DNA from: Pseudomonas sediminis | GTDB taxonomy: Bacteria; Pseudomonadota; Gammaproteobacteria; Pseudomonadales; Pseudomonadaceae | Length of the DNA: 64,000 nt | Assembly: GCF_002741105.1 (NCBI RefSeq) | Contig: NZ_NIQU01000012.1 | Coordinates: 62,001-126,000, forward strand | Direction: 5' to 3' | Shown here: piece after piece, positions 60,369 to 64,000 of the stretch | Numbering within the stretch: position 1 is the stretch's first letter | Layout: every line of letters starts with the position of its first letter | Made by a program: the position numbers and the translations under genes | The notes under the pieces: generated by a model | Databases searched by the model: none | The model's input: only the letters and a program-made list of their open reading frames with translations | What the model was told of the DNA's origin: nothing

Positions 60369-61061
60369 TCAGGCCTCAGTCAGATGCAGGTGTTCGGCCA
60401 GGGTGTCGATGCAGGCATCCAGACGCTGCTGGCAACCGATGTCAGCCTCGGCCTGCGGCGTGACCACACGGCACTCGCCCAGCGCCAGGCGCTCGTCGGC
60501 CACCAGCTTCCAGTTCGCCGCACGCTCCGGCGCCAGCGCCTTGATCCGCGCGTATTCTTCAGGGCTGAGCAATACCTGCACGTCCTCGGGCTCGCCCGGC
60601 ATGCTGGTCAGCGCCTCCTCGACCAGTGCCAACAACTGGGTCGGGTGCAGCGTGAGTTCGCAGCGGATCACCTGCTGCGAAACCTTCTTAACCAGCTCCA
60701 GCAATTCCTGACGACGCTTGTGCTCCAGCTCGCCAAGGTACTGCTCGACCTTCTCGCTGATCTGCTGCAGCGGCTGCGCGGCCAGCTCGAACTCACGGCG
60801 TCCCTCATTGCGGCCCTCGTCTCGCCCGAGCTTCAGCCCTTCGTCGCGGCCCTGCTCGAAGCCAGCCTGACGCCCGGCCTCCTCGCCCTGCTGCAAGCCG
60901 TCCTGATAGCCCTTCTCGATGCCCTGCTGAAAGCCGTCGGCCATGGCCCGCTGCAGGCCGGCAGCATCGCCGCTCCAATCCATTGCTGGTTGGCTGCTGC
61001 GCGGGGGGAAGCGATAGGCGCGCCACGGGCGGGCGTCGCCGCTGATCACCTTGACCGTCAT
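60369..61061 (-). CDS. fliH: Flagellar assembly protein FliH with long GxxxG repeat
   Basis: FliH binds FliI and links it to the export gate and C-ring. The 230-residue protein has an N-terminal Trp/Arg-rich segment (DARPWRAYRFPP), then 12 glycines spaced exactly four residues apart from G43 to G87 (GFQQGIEKGYQDGLQQG and on), and a C-terminal V-ATPase-E-like domain (about 105-230). The GxxxG tract is a known FliH feature; here it is long and unbroken. The start at 61061 is 1 nt after the fliG stop. Confidence 0.87.
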   Translation of the reverse strand: MTVKVISGDARPWRAYRFPPRSSQPAMDWSGDAAGLQRAMADGFQQGIEKGYQDGLQQGEEAGRQAGFEQGRDEGLKLGRDEGRNEGRREFELAAQPLQQISEKVEQYLGELEHKRRQELLELVKKVSQQVIRCELTLHPTQLLALVEEALTSMPGEPEDVQVLLSPEEYARIKALAPERAANWKLVADERLALGECRVVTPQAEADIGCQQRLDACIDTLAEHLHLTEA

Positions 61062-61062
61062 C

Positions 61063-62127
61063 TCATTCCACCGTCTGTTCGCGGAACAACTGCACCTGCA
61101 GCTCGCCACTGGCCGACATTTCGCGCACCACCGCCATGATGTCCTTGCGCACCTGCTCGACGCGGCTCAATGGCACCGGGCCCTGGCGCCGGTTGATCGA
61201 CTCCATCTGCTGCGCCTGGCGCTTGGGCATGGCACCGGTGATAGCGCGCACCAGCTCGGGCTCGGCACCCTTGAGCGCGACTACCCACTCTTCCAGCGGC
61301 ACAGCTTCGAGCAGCGCCTGCAGCACGTCCTGGTTCTGCCGCGAGAGGATGAAGAAGTCGTACATTTCATCCTCGATGCGCTCGACCAGTTGATCGTCAT
61401 GGGCGCGCAGCAGCTCGAACATCTGCCCGCGATCACCCTTGAAGCGGTTCATGATGTCCGCCGCCTGCTTGACCCCGCGTACCTGCGAACCCTGGGTGCT
61501 GAGCACGGCCAGGCTGCGCTCGATCAACTGCTCCAGCTCGGCGATGACGTCGCTGTTGACCTCGTTGAGGTTGGCGATGCGATACAGCAGCTCGTCCTGG
61601 CGCTCCTTGGGCATGCATTCGAGCACCTCGCTGGCCATGCCCGGCGGCAGGAAAGCGAGGAACACCGCCTGCATCTGCGCATGCTCCTTGGCGATCAGCG
61701 CGGCGAACTGCTTGGGGTCGAGCCACTCCATCTTGGCCATCTTGGCGCGGATCTCCTCGCCGTAGATGCTGTCGAGCAGCGAGCGGGTGATTTCGCTGCC
61801 CAGCGCCTTGCTGAGCATGCCGTCGAGGTAGCCACGCGAGGCGCCCTTGATGCTGCTCTGCTCCTTGTAGTCCTCGAAGAAGCGGCCGATGACGTCGGAA
61901 ACCATTGGCTGCTTGACGTTGGACAACCGCGCCATCGCCTGGCTGATGCTGACGATCTCCTCGCGTGAGAAGTGCCTGAGCACGCCGGCAGAAATCTCGT
62001 CACCCATGCTCAGCATGAGAATAGCGGCCTGCTCGGAGGTACTCAGCGAGCGCTTCTGCACGCGCAAGCGCATTTCCTTGGCGGTGGAACCACCGCGGCC
62101 GTCAGGCTGGGTTGAGGTCTCGTTCAT
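61063..62127 (-). CDS. fliG: Flagellar motor switch protein FliG
   Basis: FliG couples the rotor to the stators. The 354-residue protein has the N domain that binds FliF (about 25-110; SEQAAILMLSMGDEISAGVL), the middle domain (WLDPKQFAALIAKEHAQMQA; PKERQDELLYRIANL) and the C-terminal torque domain (EWVVALKGAEPELVRAITGA, KRQAQQMESINRRQGPVPLS). Its N-terminal 30 residues and C-terminal charged helix differ clearly from the polar FliG of P. aeruginosa. It overlaps fliF by 26 nt. Confidence 0.92.
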   Translation of the reverse strand: MNETSTQPDGRGGSTAKEMRLRVQKRSLSTSEQAAILMLSMGDEISAGVLRHFSREEIVSISQAMARLSNVKQPMVSDVIGRFFEDYKEQSSIKGASRGYLDGMLSKALGSEITRSLLDSIYGEEIRAKMAKMEWLDPKQFAALIAKEHAQMQAVFLAFLPPGMASEVLECMPKERQDELLYRIANLNEVNSDVIAELEQLIERSLAVLSTQGSQVRGVKQAADIMNRFKGDRGQMFELLRAHDDQLVERIEDEMYDFFILSRQNQDVLQALLEAVPLEEWVVALKGAEPELVRAITGAMPKRQAQQMESINRRQGPVPLSRVEQVRKDIMAVVREMSASGELQVQLFREQTVE

Positions 62128-63787
62128 TACGCCCTATCCACTGTTTGATGACTTCCGAGACACGCTCGGGATCGTTCTTGGCCAGCATCTGCAGGTGTTC
62201 GATCTGTAGCTCCAGACCCGAGCCGGGCGCCGGCAGGCGAATCTCCGACAAAGGGTTGAGTTCGCCGAGCACGGTTGCACCTGGCGTATCGTCGCCAACA
62301 CGCGCCAGCAGGCGTTCGGCTGCGCGCTCGGCGTGCAGCGCCAGTTGGTCCTCGCCCCCGAGCGCCACAGTCGCGTCAGGCTGGCTGCGCTGGCTCAGGC
62401 TACGCACCGCCGGGCGCACCACCATCAGCAACAGCAGCAGGCTGATCAGGGCGAACACTCCGAGCTTGGCCAGGTCGTGCACCTTGGCGTTTTCCCACCA
62501 GGGCAGCAGTTCGTCGCCGACACCGCCGATACCGGCATCGGTGAAGGGGAAGACGCTCAGCGTCAGCAGATCACCGCGTGCCTGGTTGAAGCCCACCGCG
62601 CTCTTGACCATCGCCGCAAGCTCCTCGCGCGCCTCGGGTGTCCAGCCACCCTCTGGCGCCACGGCGGCATTGAGCACCACGGCGATGCTCTGCTGACGCA
62701 GGCTGAAGGGCGCGTGTTTGACGTGAGTGACGCTCTGGTCGTAATCCAGCTGACGATTGGACTCCTTGCGCAGCGAGGTCGCTGCCTGGTTGCCATTTTC
62801 GGCCTGAGCCCCCGCCTGCGTCTGATCGGCAGGCGGCTCCGGCGCGGGCTGCGGCGGCCGGTTGGCCAGCGATCCGGGAACGCCGAGGGCTAACTGGTCG
62901 AGCACGCTCTCGTCGCGCAGCACTTCATTGCGCAAGCGCGGCGTCTCGCCGTAGGACTGGAAAGTCTCTTCCTTCTGACTGAAGTCGATGTCAGCCGACA
63001 CGCTGATGCGATAGTTACCACCACCGAGCACCGGCGCCAGCACCGCCTCGGCGTTGGCCACGGCCTTGCTCTGGTAGTCGTCGACCACCTGCCAGTTCTG
63101 CACCGGGCCACCCAGCGTGTCTATGCCGCGCGACAGCAGTGCACCGTACTGGTCGACCACCTGGACATTGCCGGCATCGAGCTGCGGCACGCTGCCAGCC
63201 ACCAGATTGACGATGGCGCTGACCTGTTCCGGCGCCAGCTTGTAGCCAGGCGCCAGCTGCAGCATCACCGAAGCCTTGCCCGGCTCACGCTTGCCGACCA
63301 CGAAGGAGCTGCTCTCCTGCAGCGCCAGGTGTACCCGCGCGCCCTCCACGCCCTTGAGCGCCATCACCGTACGCGCCAGCTCGCCCTCCAGGCTGCGCTT
63401 GAGGCGCACATCCTGGACGAACTGACTGGTGCCCAGCGGCTCATCCTTGTCGAACAGCTCATAGCCGGCCGGTACCTTGACCTGCACGCCCTTGACCGCC
63501 AACAACATGCGCGCGCGGCCAAGCTGGTCCTCGCGCACCAGCACCTGACCGCTCTGCGGATGCAGGCGGTAGCTGATCGCATCACCGTCGAGCACCTGCA
63601 TCACCTCGGCGGCCGGATAGGCTTCGCCGCTGCCATACAGTGGGCGGAACGAGCCCTGGTCGCGCCAGAGGTAGAACACCACACCAACCGCCAGCAAGGC
63701 GGCGATCAGCGCGAGGCCGATCAGAGTCATGCGTGGATCGAGTTTAAGCCCCTGTTCAGGCAGCTTGCTTCTTATGGTCTGCAGCAC
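62102..63787 (-). CDS. fliF: Flagellar MS-ring protein FliF
   Basis: FliF forms the membrane/supramembrane ring on which the rotor and export gate assemble. The 561-residue protein has an N-terminal membrane helix (21-41), secretin-like ring-building domains (LYGSGEAYPAAEVMQVLDGD; VKGVQVKVPAGYELFDKDEPLG split), the GREPGKASVMLQLAPG segment, a second helix (about 445-470) and the C-terminal FliG-binding tail (EHLQMLAKNDPERVSEVIKQ). It starts at GTG 63787, 19 nt after fliE. Confidence 0.93.
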   Translation of the reverse strand: MLQTIRSKLPEQGLKLDPRMTLIGLALIAALLAVGVVFYLWRDQGSFRPLYGSGEAYPAAEVMQVLDGDAISYRLHPQSGQVLVREDQLGRARMLLAVKGVQVKVPAGYELFDKDEPLGTSQFVQDVRLKRSLEGELARTVMALKGVEGARVHLALQESSSFVVGKREPGKASVMLQLAPGYKLAPEQVSAIVNLVAGSVPQLDAGNVQVVDQYGALLSRGIDTLGGPVQNWQVVDDYQSKAVANAEAVLAPVLGGGNYRISVSADIDFSQKEETFQSYGETPRLRNEVLRDESVLDQLALGVPGSLANRPPQPAPEPPADQTQAGAQAENGNQAATSLRKESNRQLDYDQSVTHVKHAPFSLRQQSIAVVLNAAVAPEGGWTPEAREELAAMVKSAVGFNQARGDLLTLSVFPFTDAGIGGVGDELLPWWENAKVHDLAKLGVFALISLLLLLMVVRPAVRSLSQRSQPDATVALGGEDQLALHAERAAERLLARVGDDTPGATVLGELNPLSEIRLPAPGSGLELQIEHLQMLAKNDPERVSEVIKQWIGRNERDLNPA

Positions 63788-63806
63788 GCGTCAGCCCCCG
63801 ATCCGC

Positions 63807-64000
63807 TTACAGCGGCATCTTCATGATGTCGTCGAAAGCGCTGGATAGCTTGTTGCGCACCTGCATCAACGCGCTGAACGACACACTGGCTTTCTGGCTC
63901 TCGATCATCGCTCCCACCAGGTCATCGCTCTGCCCGCTGTCCACGGCTGCCATCAGCTCCCCGGAACGATGCTGCTGCGCGTCCACTGCGCGCACCGCAT
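63807..64000 (-). CDS. fliE: Flagellar hook-basal body protein FliE, C-terminal part (5' end outside window)
   Basis: The frame is open to the window edge and gives 64 residues ending SALMQVRNKLSSAFDDIMKM-PL. The pattern VSFSALMQVRNKL...AFDDIMKM is the conserved FliE C-terminus. FliE joins the MS ring to the rod. Residues before about 45 and any promoter lie outside the window. Confidence 0.87.
   Translation of the reverse strand, partial: AVRAVDAQQHRSGELMAAVDSGQSDDLVGAMIESQKASVSFSALMQVRNKLSSAFDDIMKMPL

Noticed and set aside
1..64000. tRNA genes, CRISPR arrays, integrases or prophage
   Set aside because: I looked for tRNA acceptor/T-loop patterns, regularly spaced direct repeats and phage-type genes and saw none; a computed scan (tRNAscan-SE, CRISPR finder) would settle it.

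Overview
The window is a high-GC stretch of a gammaproteobacterial chromosome that I read as Pseudomonas, in the wider P. aeruginosa / P. mendocina group. The evidence is the run of core genes rpmG-rpmB, dppA-like, radC, coaBC-dut-algC-argB, pyrE/crc, rph/yicC-gmk-rpoZ-spoT-ridA, oxyR-recG, hupA-rubB and phoBR-ubiAC, an order typical of that genus, together with the Pseudomonas-specific regulator Crc and the long form of AlgC. Nearly all of the window is coding. I saw no rRNA, tRNA, CRISPR array or complete insertion sequence.

Layout. 1-3122: sulfate import (end of sbp, then cysT-cysW-cysA). 3208-11356: accessory genes, namely an ArsR-type regulator divergent from an ABM-domain protein and a TauE permease, a divergent XRE regulator/membrane protein pair around a perfect 17-bp palindrome, an exported protein, an Mpo1-like protein, a Crp-type regulator, a PhoD-like phosphatase and a GNAT protein. 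11452-14285: gamma-glutamylputrescine oxidase and synthetase-like genes. 14693-22155: signalling (a chemoreceptor with a C-terminal sensor-like domain, a SelD-type FAD oxidoreductase, a GGDEF-EAL membrane protein and a REC-HDOD protein). 22375-40600: core housekeeping block (ribosomal proteins, CoA, dUTP, exopolysaccharide, arginine and pyrimidine synthesis, catabolite repression, RNA processing, stringent response). 40638-43526: accessory genes, including a frameshifted NTPase. 43718-53795: oxyR-recG, a YbaK-HDOD protein, HU, rubredoxin reductase, an outer-membrane protein and a CorC-type transporter. 53858-57669: phoR, phoB (with a Pho box), ubiA and ubiC, all on the minus strand. 57827-64000: a minus-strand flagellar operon fliE-F-G-H-I-J-flgM-flgN running off the right edge.

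The most interesting item is that flagellar operon. Its proteins, especially FliG, look unlike the polar-flagellum proteins of Pseudomonas as I know them. It ends in flgM-flgN directly after fliJ and sits beside ubiC and phoB, away from any fleQ/fleSR genes in view. I infer a second, lateral-type flagellar system, with its remaining genes beyond the right edge.

Small palindromic repeats are common between accessory genes: head-to-head REP pairs, short hairpins, and one 155-bp element with terminal inverted repeats upstream of radC. Several of them create false extensions of neighbouring reading frames.
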